Assembly (NCBI GenBank): GCA_024734495.1
Contig: JALMQS010000088.1
Location: 2,046,001 to 2,110,000 of the forward strand
Length of the DNA stretch: 64,000 nucleotides
Origin: Forficula auricularia
Lineage: Eukaryota; Arthropoda; Insecta; Dermaptera; Forficulidae
Reading direction: 5' to 3'
Position 1 is the stretch's first letter; the number at the start of each line of letters is the position of its first letter. The notes beneath the pieces were generated by a model. It had not been told where the DNA came from. It searched no databases and was given only the letters and a program-made list of their open reading frames with translations. Shown one piece after another: positions 44,798 through 55,274 of the stretch. The position numbers and the translations under genes were made by a program.

Positions 44798-45812
44798 GGA
44801 CAAATATTTCGAAAATCAGTTGCATATACCGTAGTTCGCGATATCTAATAGTTGTGTAAATCGAGAATATACTCTACTATTTTACCTAAACAAATAGACA
44901 TACAAAGCGATCAAGTTAAATAAAAGCATGTAAAAAAATTAAATAAAAAAATAGATTAATCAAATAAACCCGGATATTATAATATTTGACCTCCACCCCG
45001 CTTGCACAAATCCACATTCATGCATGTAAAAGTAGATATAGGGGCCAGGGCGGCTGATTAGATAACACCAACCCCTCTGGCTAGGATCTATCAAACAGTT
45101 GCCAGATGCACTTTACACTAGGTAGGGCTTCGAAATCGAAATCGAAATTCAATTCACATCCATCTCTTCTTCTCCCCTCCAACCCAGTCATCCATCTAGT
45201 ACAACACAATTGAAATGAAATATCGGTATAGAAATCAGCTTTAATTAGCCAAATCAAATAACTACAAACAAATGCGTTTTATTGTAGTTATAATTTCAAT
45301 AATTAATTTATACTTTGTGAAAGCTTGTTAAATTTGAAAACAATCCTTTATACTTGTCGATTAGATATTGGAAAATGAAAAATTTATTAACTTCTAAATA
45401 TTTAATCAAATGCTTTTCCATTTTCGAATTTATGACAAATACACTACGTGATTGAGTTTATTTTTGGCGGATTTTCTAAGCTATTGTGGTCATTGACCAA
45501 TCAAACCTTTTAATAATCAATTCTATGAATTTATTATCATTGTTTGTAGGAAATCAATAAAACGGTTTCAAATCAATATTTTCTTGATTTTATTATTATT
45601 ATTGCTCTATTTATTTATTATTATTATTTTTAAATTAATAGGTAAATACATAGAAAAGGAGCCATATATTACCTGAAATTTTTTTCCTCAATTTGTCCTC
45701 GCTGAGAAATGATAAAATTAATTATAATATTGTTTAATTTATTTGTTTATTCTTTAATTTATTTTTACTATTGGAAAGAACAAAAAGTACAATTCATTGA
45801 TACAAATTCAAG
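44798..45812. other. No gene recognised; GC-richer patch 44990-45190
   Basis: The patch has GGGGCCAGGGCGGCTGATTA, a GAAATCGAAATCGAAATTC triplet repeat and CCATCTCTTCTTCTCCCCTC. It is unique in the window. Possible exon or enhancer, without further evidence. Confidence 0.3.
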
Positions 45813-46473
45813 ACAAAAATACACAGCTAAAACCCAGATGAAACACCCATTCTATCACAAAAATACACAGCTAAAACCCAGATGAAACACCCATTCTATC
45901 ACAAAAATACACAGCTAAAACCCAGATGAAACACCCATTCTATCACAAAAATACACAGCTAAAACCCAGATGAAACACCCATTCTATCACAAAAATACAC
46001 AGCTAAAACCCAGATGAAACACCCATTCTATCACAAAAATACACAGCTAAAACCCAGATGAAACACCCATTCTATCACAAAAATACACAGCTAAAACCCA
46101 GATGAAACACCCATTCTATCACAAAAATACACAGCTAAAACCCAGATGAAACACCCATTCTATCACAAAAATACACAGCTAAAACCCAGATGAAACACCC
46201 ATTCTATCACAAAAATACACAGCTAAAACCCAGATGAAACACCCATTCTATCACAAAAATACACAGCTAAAACCCAGATGAAACACCCATTCTATCACAA
46301 AAATACACAGCTAAAACCCAGATGAAACACCCATTCTATCACAAAAATACACAGCTAAAACCCAGATGAAACACCCATTCTATCACAAAAATACACAGCT
46401 AAAACCCAGATGAAACACCCATTCTATCACAAAAATACACAGCTAAAACCCAGATGAAACACCCATTCTATCA
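45813..46473. repeat. Homogeneous minisatellite, 15 units of 44 bp
   Basis: The unit begins ACAAAAATACACAGCTAAAA and continues CCCAGATGAAACACCCATTC, TATC. The units appear identical by eye over the whole array. The period is not a multiple of three and all frames close, so it is non-coding. The array ends at CACCAGACATCG. Confidence 0.97.
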
Positions 46474-46753
46474 CCAGACATCGATTACTTAGAGGATCCA
46501 ACTATATTTATCAACACCTGCATTAGCGGAATTTAATTAATAATTATTATAAAATAAAAAATTAAAATTTCTTTATAATTTCAGTTCAAGTACAGGCACA
46601 CGATCATCTTCCCGAATATCAAAACTTCATCAAGAATACTAGGGGATTTATGTTTAAAGAAATATTAGCTTATTCTTAATATTATGAATAATAGATTAAA
46701 AATTCAGTTTATTGGACAAAGTTTTTTTATTGAAGTTCTTCTTCAATTTTTGT

Positions 46754-46788
46754 ACAACGTTTCGTCTCTCTCGAGACTTTTTCAAGTA
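46754..46788 (-). ncRNA. Hammerhead-like core, left arm
   Basis: Minus strand: CTTGAAAAAGTCTC, GAGA loop, GAGAC, GAAACGTTG. Stem II GTCTC/GAGAC is perfect and GAAA is intact. The CUGANGA box reads TTGAAAA, with two changes. GAAACGTTG after the stem is what I recall for hammerheads of Penelope-like elements. Probably impaired. Confidence 0.5.
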
Positions 46789-46950
46789 CTCAATTGGCTA
46801 TCTTTTATCTATGTTTATATCTATGACCTGTCAATTACATCTATACTTATATTGTTTTTATGGTATCAATCTAGAAAGAAAAATTCTACTATGTCTCAGT
46901 TATTTTTATCTTTATTTCAACCATGTATCGTTGTTTCTAGCCAAGTGAGT

Positions 46951-46991
46951 AATTTCGAAAAAGTCTCGAGAGAGACGAAACGTTGTACAAA
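46951..46991 (+). ncRNA. Hammerhead-like core, right arm
   Basis: TTCGAAAAAGTCTCGAGAGA, GACGAAACGTTG on the plus strand. Same stem II and GAAAC as the left arm, but the first core box is further decayed (TTCGAAAA). Confidence 0.45.
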
Positions 46992-47105
46992 GGTGGAAGA
47001 AGAACTTCAATAAAAAAACTTTGTCCAATAAACTGAATTTTTAATCTACTAATTATAATGGACATTAATCAACATAAATTATGAATAATTGAAAATATTT
47101 TTTTG

Positions 47106-47162
47106 ATGAGTGACAGAGTTGTCGATTCATAAAGAGAAATCAATGAGGTTGTCCTCTGCATT
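47106..47162 (+). repeat. GCCGAG stem-loop motif, copy 3
   Basis: The start is decayed (GATGAGTGACAGAG), while GATTCATAAAGAGAAATCAA and GAGGTTGTCCTCTGC are conserved. CAGAG (47114-47118) pairs with CTCTG (47154-47158). A hammerhead-like core follows about 105 bases downstream. Confidence 0.65.
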
Positions 47163-47265
47163 GATTCCCCTTTATGTCTTAATATCGTGCACCCAAATGA
47201 CGAGTGATATCATTATTAATAAACAATAATATTGATACATTTATGCTCTTTTAAGCTCATAAGAC

Positions 47266-47298
47266 CTGAAGATGGCCTTATCAAATTAAAGCCGAAAC
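47266..47298 (+). ncRNA. Hammerhead ribozyme-like motif
   Basis: CTGAAGA (47266-47272) and GAAAC (47294-47298) are both intact. Stem II pairs GGC with GCC, with a weak extension TT/AA. The form CTGAAGATGGCC..GCCGAAAC is the one I know from Penelope-like elements. TTTATTGGACAAAG follows at 47320, as in the neighbouring palindrome. Confidence 0.6.
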
Positions 47299-47389
47299 AT
47301 TTTCTTTGATTGAGAGATTTATTGGACAAAGCCTACTGCCTGAATTTCTCTCTTAAGGAATTTGGTGTTGGTACTTGGTGAAACATTTT

Positions 47390-47534
47390 TTAAAATTATT
47401 GGGTAAAAAATACTTGGAAGGTTTCAACATTAAGATATAAAAAATAAACGAGAATTTATTTTTTGGAGAATCTTTAATCTCGTCAGGTAGGTTATTTCGG
47501 GTGACCTACCAAATATTTTTTATCCAATAATTTT
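47390..47534. mobile_element. MITE with AAAATTATTGGGTAAAAAAT ends
   Basis: Bases 47391-47425 are mirrored by 47501-47533 (ATTTTTTATCCAATAATTTT). The interior contains AATCTCGTCAGGTAGG and a GGTAGGTTATTTCGGGTGAC hairpin. No clear target duplication. Confidence 0.7.
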
Positions 47535-47905
47535 GAATTTCTCTCCTTTATAAATTTCTGATTTGTGAACAGTGCCTTCGTATGCATAAACACAGTTGGT
47601 GCCATAAGGCGTATCAAAATTGAAACTAAACTATAAATACGATCCAAATTAACTAGCAAAATTATTAAAACTGCTCCAAAACTAGATCCTAAAATTTATA
47701 AACCTACAGAAATTAGAAAAAAAATTCTTACAATCGGGCTGCTAGAAAATTTTTTCCAAGCCCAAATTTTGGTAAAAAAAACATCAGATTTTTAAAATTC
47801 ATCTTCAATTATTTTGTGCTTATTTATTCCGAAATAATCGATTAGTTGCATATTTGTGAAGTAGTAAAAAAAAAATTAACTCCAATATTCAATTGAATTT
47901 TCCTT
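47535..47905. other. No gene recognised
   Basis: AT-rich spacer upstream of the GC-rich ORF region. Confidence 0.4.
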
Positions 47906-47981
47906 AACTTTAATGCCTTTGTTCACCTCTCCACTTGTAAGTCTTCCCAAAGAGTGTTGTAACTTTTGTCTCTTGCTGTAC

Positions 47982-48368
47982 CTGCGTTTCAGCATCCAAA
48001 AGGAAGTATGCATAGGAGATGGACGTGAAGACGAGGACGGAAGGATAAACTTCGATGATAGAGATAAAGGATGAAGCTGGTGCGAGCGAGAGAGGAAGTA
48101 GCAGCCGGATCTTGTGGATCTTGGCTTGGCGGCAAGGGGAGGGTCGGGTGTTTGGTGGGGGCATTTTCAGTGTGGTGGGGGTTCTTTTCAGAGTGGTGGG
48201 GACCGTCGCGACCTCCGCGCTGAGAATAGCGCTAGGCGCTCGGGGCGCCGGTGTTCGCCCGGCGGGCTGGCGCTCGCCGATCGCTGACCTGGATTTTCCC
48301 TTTTGTTTCGCGACTTGTTTGCTTGTGCTTCTTCGTTTCTTCACCACCCCTCCCTTTCTTATCTGCAT
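47982..48368 (-). CDS. Candidate first coding exon in a GC-rich island
   Basis: I do not recognise this protein. The minus-strand ATG at 48368 begins a 129-codon open stretch ending in phase 0 at a splice donor, ACGCAG|GTACAG. The first ~30 residues are very basic (KKRRSTSKQVAKQKGKSRS), then a Pro/Thr-rich part (VPTTLKRTPTTLKMPPP), then a hydrophobic segment PSVLVFTSISYAYFLL that could be membrane-spanning. Without splicing the ORF reaches a stop at 47910. GC content is far above the surroundings, which suits a 5' exon or promoter island. The opposite strand is also open over 48055-48387, so coding on this strand is not proven. It could share a transcript with the spliced ORF at 40187-40468, on the same strand 7.5 kb downstream; that is inference only. 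Confidence 0.3.
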
Positions 48369-48387
48369 CCCCGGGGGCGGCAGTTGA

Positions 48388-48540
48388 TGACATAATCATG
48401 AATAAATTCTTTCGTTTGTAGAATATTTCGAGTAAAATCGGAGAGATAAGTTAATAAAATACTTTTCAAAAGTTGACAATATTTATTGAATTGCATTACT
48501 TCACAGATTTAATTTGCATAGAATAGGTTCCAGATTAATT
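48388..48540. other. No gene recognised
   Basis: Short AT-rich flank; would be 5' UTR or promoter if the ORF before it is real. No TATA box stands out. Confidence 0.3.
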
Positions 48541-49055
48541 ATAAATAAATAAATAAATCTTTATTCCTCGACCTGCTTAGAGGCACAAGTCCTCGGTGGT
48601 TAGGTCCTCCAAACATCACTACAATCTAGCTACAATACATTAACAAACATCAATACAAATTAACTACAACAATTTAACAAATAATATACAAGTATAAAAA
48701 AAAGAAAAAGAAAAAAATAGAAATGTATGCTCATTAACAAATAACATGACCATAGATTTCCATCAAAAGACAAAAAGTAATTTAAAAATTCCGTGAAAAA
48801 AACCGATACCAGGAGCAAGCGACGAATTAGCCATCCCGGCATTTGCCATAAGTTGTTAAGGAAACCTGGTCAAAACCTTAACAAGGATGGTATGACCTCT
48901 CTCTACCTCAGCTAATCTCTGCTTGTGACAACTAAATAAAATTTTGTACAACTCTAGGACTTTAGAAATTGCCAAAATTTATAATTGATTTAATCATAGG
49001 AGACAGACACGCTATAATTCCAAGTAGTAATAAATAGACTGTACCGGATGAAAAA
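48541..49055 (-). mobile_element. LINE 3' end, family 2 (AATAAA tail), copy 2
   Basis: Close match to 41083-41560, beginning with AAATAAATAAATAAATCT, TTATTCCTCGACCTGC on the plus strand. It is truncated shortly after the end of the ORF region (CTATAATTCCAAGTAGTAAT), so only the last few codons remain and they are frameshifted. Confidence 0.8.
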
Positions 49056-49460
49056 AATTTAATATATATTAAAATCTCTAATTAATAAAATAAACAGAGA
49101 GAAACCATTAAATTCTGTCTATAAATATTTTTATCTTTGAAAATTTAATTTTCTTGCTTGTTACCTGTATCCAAAAGAATGAATAACTAACTCTACACTA
49201 TTACATCTTCAATCGCTTCCATTGTAAAAACGAAATTTTATATTTATAAAATGTTAACATCTACTTAATGCAAAATACAGATACTTAGAAACAATGGATG
49301 AAAAAATAAAGTTTTGGAAACCTCAAATTTGTAATAATTTTAAACCCATTTTTTGGATTAAACATTTTCTTTCTTTCTCTGTAATCAAGAATTTATAAAA
49401 TATATTAATAGAATTTAGGTGTTGATATATTGTATTATAATAATTCCTTTGAGAAGTTAT
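49056..49460. other. No gene recognised
   Basis: AT-rich spacer. Confidence 0.4.
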
Positions 49461-49465
49461 CTACA

Positions 49466-49606
49466 GGGGTGAACCACGACCTAAAATCGTGTACACCTAC
49501 TTCCACTTCCAAGTAGAAGACAATAGATTATCCAATGAATTCCAAAATAATTCCTCATAATTCCAAAGACGGTGTACACCTAATTCCAATCGCGGTTCTC
49601 CCCTCG
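49466..49606. mobile_element. MITE-like inverted repeat
   Basis: CAGGGGTGAACCACGA and GTGTACACCTA..TTCCA on the left are mirrored by the right end GGTGTACACCTAATTCCA, CGCGGTTCTCCCCTC. The arms are about 40 bp and diverged. TCTAC flanks both sides (49460-49464, 49609-49613) only approximately. Confidence 0.5.
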
Positions 49607-49619
49607 TCTACAACTATCA

Positions 49620-49815
49620 TAAGAGTCAGGTTGGCCGAATCAAACTAGCTAGGGCTCAATCCCGACTCGCTGCAATTATTTGACGGGCTATATTCTGATT
49701 CCTTCAGAGGAAGGCAATGGGAAACCACCCCTGTGAAACAATCTCCCCAGGGAAATTACATTGAAGAGGATACCTACTCTCCATAGTAATCGCCGATGCT
49801 CGGAATCGAGTATAG
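49620..49815. repeat. Dispersed-repeat fragment of unknown class
   Basis: GGAAGGCAATGGGAAACCAC, CCCTGTGAAACAATCTCCCC and CCATAGTAATCGCCGATGCT. I recall the GGCAATGGGAAACCACC word from arthropod interspersed repeats but cannot classify it. No inverted ends. Confidence 0.35.
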
Positions 49816-51093
49816 CACTTGAAGAAAATCATAGGAGAAGTTATCGATACTTTAAATATTCGAGCTCTAACTTTTCCTCTTCGAAAATTTTAAAATTTCA
49901 TCTAAGTAAATATCAGTTTTATAATTAAATAATAACATTTCCTTTTAAATATTTTATTTTTGGTGACATGATTACTCGGGTTAATGCCTAAAGAGGAAAA
50001 AATTGGTTTCGCAAACCTTTCCGAGATATCATTGTCTTTTAAGGAAAACTGGTAAGTATATTAACGACCACATAAAATCTTGCAATATTCAGTTTTTTAT
50101 GAATTATTAATTTTTTATAATACTATTTTTTGCCTCATCAGAATCACATTATAATTAAATTAATCAATATTTCAATTGATTGTTTATATAAAGAATAGTA
50201 TTTAATTGCATGCAAGCCGTTTCCCTTTTTATAAATACGACCAGGGCGCTTGTTCTGACGAGATAAAATCAATAATAATAATAATAATATCTAAAAGCAT
50301 CATTTACGCGAAATACACGATTTTCTAACATTCAGCACTTCGTGATTAAATTGGATTATAACCAAACAAACGCATTCGCCAATTCGTTTATCCCTATGAC
50401 TTCTAGAGACTGGTACTTTTTTAAAATGTCTTCGGACATATTCAATAGGTTTCGGCCCTATAAGCTTACATATTGACACGACCATAATAACTTTAAATAA
50501 ATAGATAGCTATTATAAAAGAACAAATATTACTTAAAAAGATTTTACCTATATTGGTTATGTCTTTGAAGTAAAATGAATTAATTTAACGAAATTTCATT
50601 TCCTCAATTGAACAGGAAATAAGAATTTGAACGGAAATCTCTGATTAAATTCAAAAAAACAACTTTTTCTTATTGATTTTTTTTATAATCTAAGCAAAAA
50701 GTATTTTTATTATTTTATTTATTTATTTTTTAACAGACAATGACTGAAGACAATTCTTTCAAGTTTCTTTTTGAAAGAGAAATAATTATATCAGTAATAC
50801 TTGGCTCCTTTCATTCTACTGATATTAATTTTTTTTTCCACTGAGTTGACCCGCATGTCAATAAAAAAGTTTTTTTAACCCTCCTCTGACGTAATTTATC
50901 CTATCTAGTCTATGTGTAACAACGAGTTAGAATTGAACAATTGCCAAGAGGTGAAAAATAAACTAACTTAATGAGGACAATGAGTCTTAAGCGTGTGCAT
51001 CTGCGGGGGTCTTCCAAGGGTCACACACTAGAGAAGAACGAGAATGATTAGACAAAATAAAAAAATAAAAATAAATAAATAATAATAAAAAAA
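49816..51093. other. No gene recognised
   Basis: AT-rich. AATAATAATAATAATAT microsatellite at 50270. ORFs are short and featureless. Confidence 0.4.
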
Positions 51094-51199
51094 ATGAAAG
51101 ACGCAAATGAAAAGTTGGAGTTCTTTTGTTTTTTTTCCTTCTCTGTCGCGTGGAATGCATCTTTATTATTCAGTGCGATCAACATATTCCCTATGGAAA

Positions 51200-51310
51200 T
51201 CGAGTACTGGACTACGTGGCGTGTTTACTTGTTTGCTGTCAAATACGTGGACGACCCACGTGGTCGGGCGCCCACGCACGTGCGCCTGGACCTAGACGTG
51301 ATGTCATTCT
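51200..51310. promoter_or_regulatory. Cluster of ACGTG motifs, possible regulatory island
   Basis: Within 87 bases the plus strand has ACGTG at 51214, 51245, 51258, 51278 and 51296, and GCGTG at 51219. Two are palindromic CACGTG E-boxes (51257-51262, 51277-51282). TGATGTCAT, a CRE-like site, is at 51299-51307. RCGTG is the core bound by HIF and other bHLH-PAS factors, and CACGTG by bHLH-zip factors. The island is GC-rich in an AT-rich setting. Three overlapping short ORFs across it look like read-through, although one spans 103 codons. Confidence 0.4.
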
Positions 51311-51409
51311 GGGCGACAACCACCAGGAGGGCATTAAGGAAAACGCCATACAAATTATATGGGCATCTTAAAAAAGAGATGTCGAGATCTTGTCACGCGT
51401 GTTAGTCAC

Positions 51410-52134
51410 TATATAAAGTTAGATAAAGCTGATAAGGAAATAAAGAAAAAAATATTTATTCAGATTGTTTTTACGTTACTATTTAAAGATATCTATCTGT
51501 CACTATTTCTACAAAAGTTGATTGATTATTTTCTATTACTATGACGTCTTTGTTTATTTGACGAAATCGATTACTCTGAATATATCTATCTTCTTTCAAA
51601 ACTACAATTATATCGATTAAAGGAAATAAAAAAATTCATTTTTAAAATTTTAAAATATTATTAATTGAAAAGGTTTGGAGCAATCTTGAAAAGGTTTAAT
51701 TACACTTTTTCTTTTATTTATTTATTGGTTCAGTCCTTCCTCTTTTTCATTTTCTTATAAAACTCATAATAATAAATTTTAATGTTCCAATAAATCATTT
51801 CTTTATAGCACTTGTTATTTTTATTTCCTTTTGATGACCTTTTAAAAAATTAGAAAATAATCTAATAATTTGTGATGAACATTAACAGGTGTTAATGAAG
51901 GAAGATAGTTAATTGAGTTATTACAACAATTACGCCATTCCCCTTTCACGACATACCTACAAACGATAGACCAAATGACTATATAAAGCAGGTGACAACC
52001 ACTTTCATACCCACGTTGCTTATTTTTAATATACAACCTTCTATTTTTGGATCCGCCATTAATTAATTAATTAAGGGTATGACTATCCTGCGAAAAATGC
52101 GCACGCCATTTCTCCATTTTTACTTTTTCTAATG
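51410..52134. other. No gene recognised
   Basis: AT-rich spacer. Confidence 0.4.
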
Positions 52135-52262
52135 CTAAGCAAATAAAGTATTGGCTCGGTCTCGTGCCAAGTGCGACTTCAAAGCGTCCTCAGGTAAAGA
52201 CTACAGAAACCATGGTCTCAATCAAAGTCACAAATTGTAGTATTCATTTAGGTTTAATTCTT
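52135..52262. repeat. Fragment of the large foldback arm
   Basis: AATAAAGTATTGGCTCGGTC, TTCAAAGCGTCCTCAGGTAA, AGACTACAG and CAAAGTCACAAATTGTAGTA match 29900-30030 with scattered changes. Third location of the arm. Confidence 0.75.
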
Positions 52263-53253
52263 AAGTCTATTTTCCTGAAACAAAAATTAAACTTCTTTCT
52301 ATATTTCCTCAATTTTCTATTTAGAAAAAAATAAAAAATTGCCTTATTTTAAAAAGGAATTAGGTAGATACCTATTTTGAATATACATATTTATATTCCA
52401 TTTCATCTCCTGTTTTTCTCTCCTTGTTTATGTGTCTTTTCGGATTATTATTTAAACATTTAATGAACAATACAAAAAATAGAAATTATATAATTTCATA
52501 TAAGTCAATATATCATAAGGAGCGCCAAGTAGAATGCAAGTCCCAGGGCAGATAAGATAGCGTAATAACCTTGCTGGAAAGAAGTAGGAGGAGCATTAAG
52601 GACACAGAGAAAGAGAAGCAAATACATTTCCATTTCGCATAAGGAATAGAAAAAAAAGAACAAGTGCCACCATTTAATATTATAATATGATGTCAACCAT
52701 TCAACGAGGAAATTATTACACACTCGAATTTATATAATAATACTTATGATCTCTTCAAGGTTATTATAGCAAAAGGTATTATTTTATCAATTATAACTGA
52801 AAATGATCGCATCGATTATACATACGTGCTCCATGTACCATAATTTATATTTTAAGATCTATGCTACTATTTTCAAAATAGCAATAATCTATTCAAATTT
52901 GTGAAAATTATTCATTAATCTAACTAAAAACTTTCCTTCTACCCACAAGCAGAAATTTTTAAGAAACATCCCCCGACCCCGAATAAGATAAGCTACAAAA
53001 ATAGAATCGATTGATTTATTCCATAACAATCCCACTCCTTTTATAAAAAGTTTTATTAAAACATATTTTAATCCTTATTACATTAAACACAATGTTTTTC
53101 AGGGCAATATTTTCATTTACTTTCAACATTTGAACCAACTTTTGGCTAACACTTTTATAAACTTCATTGCTATCAGTGCAGTAATATTAATTATTGCAAA
53201 ATTTTTGGGATTTTAATAATTAAATGTAGTATTTTCTGTATGAAATTTACTTC
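52263..53253. other. No gene recognised
   Basis: AT-rich. The 72-codon antisense ORF at 52505-52723 is not recognisable. Confidence 0.4.
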
Positions 53254-53257
53254 TTAA

Positions 53258-53801
53258 GGAGGTCCTTTCGCGACAATCCACACAAAAAGTTTTAGCCTCG
53301 TAACCACTCTATAAATATGAACGGAACTTTAGTTCCTAAAATTTTAGGTTATGTTTTTTTAACGTGACTCACACTACGAAATCTCTATATGGATACACAC
53401 ATACTAGCCGGATCGTTTCCAAGCCTGTGTGCTTTTATCCCCTCCACTAAAAATAATTGCCCAAATATGTTTTTTTTGTTTTTTATAAAAACTAAGAGGT
53501 AAATAATTTCAATTTTTTTTTTAAGTTACTCCGAATATATTATATTAAAGAAGTAACAAATATTAGTTTTTCATCAAGATGGTGAAAGTCCTTCAATGAA
53601 AAAAAAAAAATAAAAATAATGATTATATCCCCACCCTTTCTCTATCTACCCTAAGTAAAAATGTCATTTTTAATTGCAATTATTTCTTGTTTGGTGTGGT
53701 AAATCGTCTTCAAATTTTAATAGTATGTGTATATGCTTTTAATGACATATATTCCTAGTTTCAAAGACTTCTTGAATTTTTGCATTTGTGAAAGAACTAC
53801 C
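53258..53801. mobile_element. TTAA element, copy 2, complete (544 bp)
   Basis: Flanked by TTAA at 53254-53257 and 53802-53805. The ends GGAGGTCCTTTCGCGAC and TTTGTGAAAGAACTACC are inverted with mismatches. TTAA duplications are typical of piggyBac-type transposition, but the ends do not begin with CCC as most piggyBac elements do, so the superfamily is open. No transposase. An inverted, truncated relative is at 44286-44793. Confidence 0.75.
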
Positions 53802-53805
53802 TTAA

Positions 53806-55113
53806 TAATGAATTCATTGTCAAATACTTATATCTATTATAGGAACTATAATAAGACAAAACTATCGATAGGTTAACTCTGGGTGAATCTTTTTCTCTAT
53901 TTCTGAAATTTATTTTCCAATCTTTTCCTGTGTGCTATCTCTTAACCTTTCTCATATGTTAACAAACAATTTTATTATTATGAAGTAATCGAATCTCAAG
54001 AAAAGGTCGTTAAAAGTTCATTTATAATAAATAATTAACATCGATTGATTATTTTATTATCCAATACAACTTTTATTTATACAAGTATTTTTAAACTGGA
54101 AATAGGAAGTGAAAAAAAAGCATTGACGGATTACAAAACGATCACACTAAGATTAAGTATATTGATTCAATGCAATGAAGTGGCTCTAATTTTTGATTGA
54201 ATCATTTACTTTCCAATCCAAGAACAATACAAATGAAAGTAATATTTTTTTCTTGGTCCTAAACAAAAAGCCCTTTTATCGTGAATCAATAAAATCAAAT
54301 TAAGAAAAAGCTTTGTCTGTAAATTACCAACTCGTAGTTGACGTCATAAAACTTCTATCACTGATGTTTGATTTGATTTCCATTTGCGTTCAATGGATCA
54401 TTGCTTGGTAGATTTACTTAAATCAAGTTTTCGTCTTTGGTTTTATTCATTATCTCTTTCTTTGGAGACGTTAACAATGTTTTATGTTTTTGTCTTCACC
54501 GGATGTCCTTTATTTAGTGCAGTCATCCGCCTCATTTACAAGAAATACTCCTCCCGGCGCTAGGAAGACTTTGTTATATTGTTTTCCAAAAATATAAAAA
54601 AAGTTTTTTATAGATGCTCAAACAAACAAAAACAACGATGATGTGTTGTTTTTTACTAGACGATAAAGGGAATCAAAATTGTTTACAAACTTTTTAATGA
54701 TTAATTCGTTAATGCATCTATATAATAGATTCTTTAAAATTATTATTATAATTTATTAATATGCATAGAATTATAGTAATCAAGACGGTAATAATTAATA
54801 TTTGAAAAATCACATGGCGGCCATTTAAAATTTTTGTAAACATCCGATATAATGAAAATTAATAAATAAATACAAAGATAAAATTTAGAAACTAAATAAA
54901 CATTTTTTGAATTGAAATTAATTATATTGTTTAATTTACAAATTTTGTATCATGGAAAAGGGCGATAAAATTTATTTGCACATCTTCTTACCCTTTATTA
55001 TTTACACTTGCAAGCCACATGTAAAGATATCTTTGTTACGAGACCTTTAACAAAAAATGTGTTTTTTTTTACTTATGGAAAGTGGTGTAGGTTTTAGGTG
55101 AAACATGATGTTA
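53806..55113. other. No gene recognised
   Basis: AT-rich. No arrays or inverted repeats noticed. Confidence 0.4.
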
Positions 55114-55187
55114 GTTAATAGAGTGAAGGGTGTGTAGCTTCACAGTGAATGAAATAAAACTCAAGAGGTTTGTACAAACTCAATATA

Positions 55188-55212
55188 TTTCGGATTATTA
55201 GTCCATCATCAG
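55188..55212 (-). ncRNA. Hammerhead ribozyme-like motif, left arm
   Basis: Minus strand: CTGATGA, TGGACTAATAATCC, GAAA. Both core boxes match the consensus CUGANGA..GAAA; stem II is GGA/TCC (3 bp) with a 7-nt loop. TATATTGAG follows. Confidence 0.65.
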
Positions 55213-55249
55213 GAGTTTACAAGTCAATACAGTATTGACTTGTAAACTC

Positions 55250-55274
55250 CTGATGATGGACTAATAATCCGAAA
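55250..55274 (+). ncRNA. Hammerhead ribozyme-like motif, right arm
   Basis: CTGATGA (55250-55256), TGGACTAATAATCC, GAAA (55271-55274). Upstream GTTTACAAGTCAATACA pairs with its own mirror across the palindrome centre, so cleavage geometry would depend on which strand pairs. A UH cleavage site was not identified with certainty. Confidence 0.65.

Larger units (their letters stand above)
46686..47055. mobile_element. Penelope-type palindrome with hammerhead-like cores
   Basis: Arms 46686-46803 and 46937-47055 are inverted copies: TTTATTGGACAAAG, ACTTCAATAAAAAAAC, ACGTTGTACA and GTCTCGAGAGAGAC. The loop (46804-46936) is unrelated AT-rich sequence. Each arm carries one hammerhead-like core pointing outward. 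The two overlapping plus-strand ORFs (46684-47013) are read through the palindrome and are not genes. Confidence 0.8.

Noticed and set aside
45813..46473. CRISPR array
   Set aside because: The units are continuous with no spacers, and the DNA is eukaryotic. It is a minisatellite.
46684..47013. 109-codon ORF as a membrane protein
   Set aside because: It runs across the arms and loop of the hammerhead palindrome; the hydrophobic residues come from T-rich sequence.
51094..51405. 103-codon ORF as a protein
   Set aside because: Three frames are open at once over the GC-rich island, which suggests composition rather than coding.
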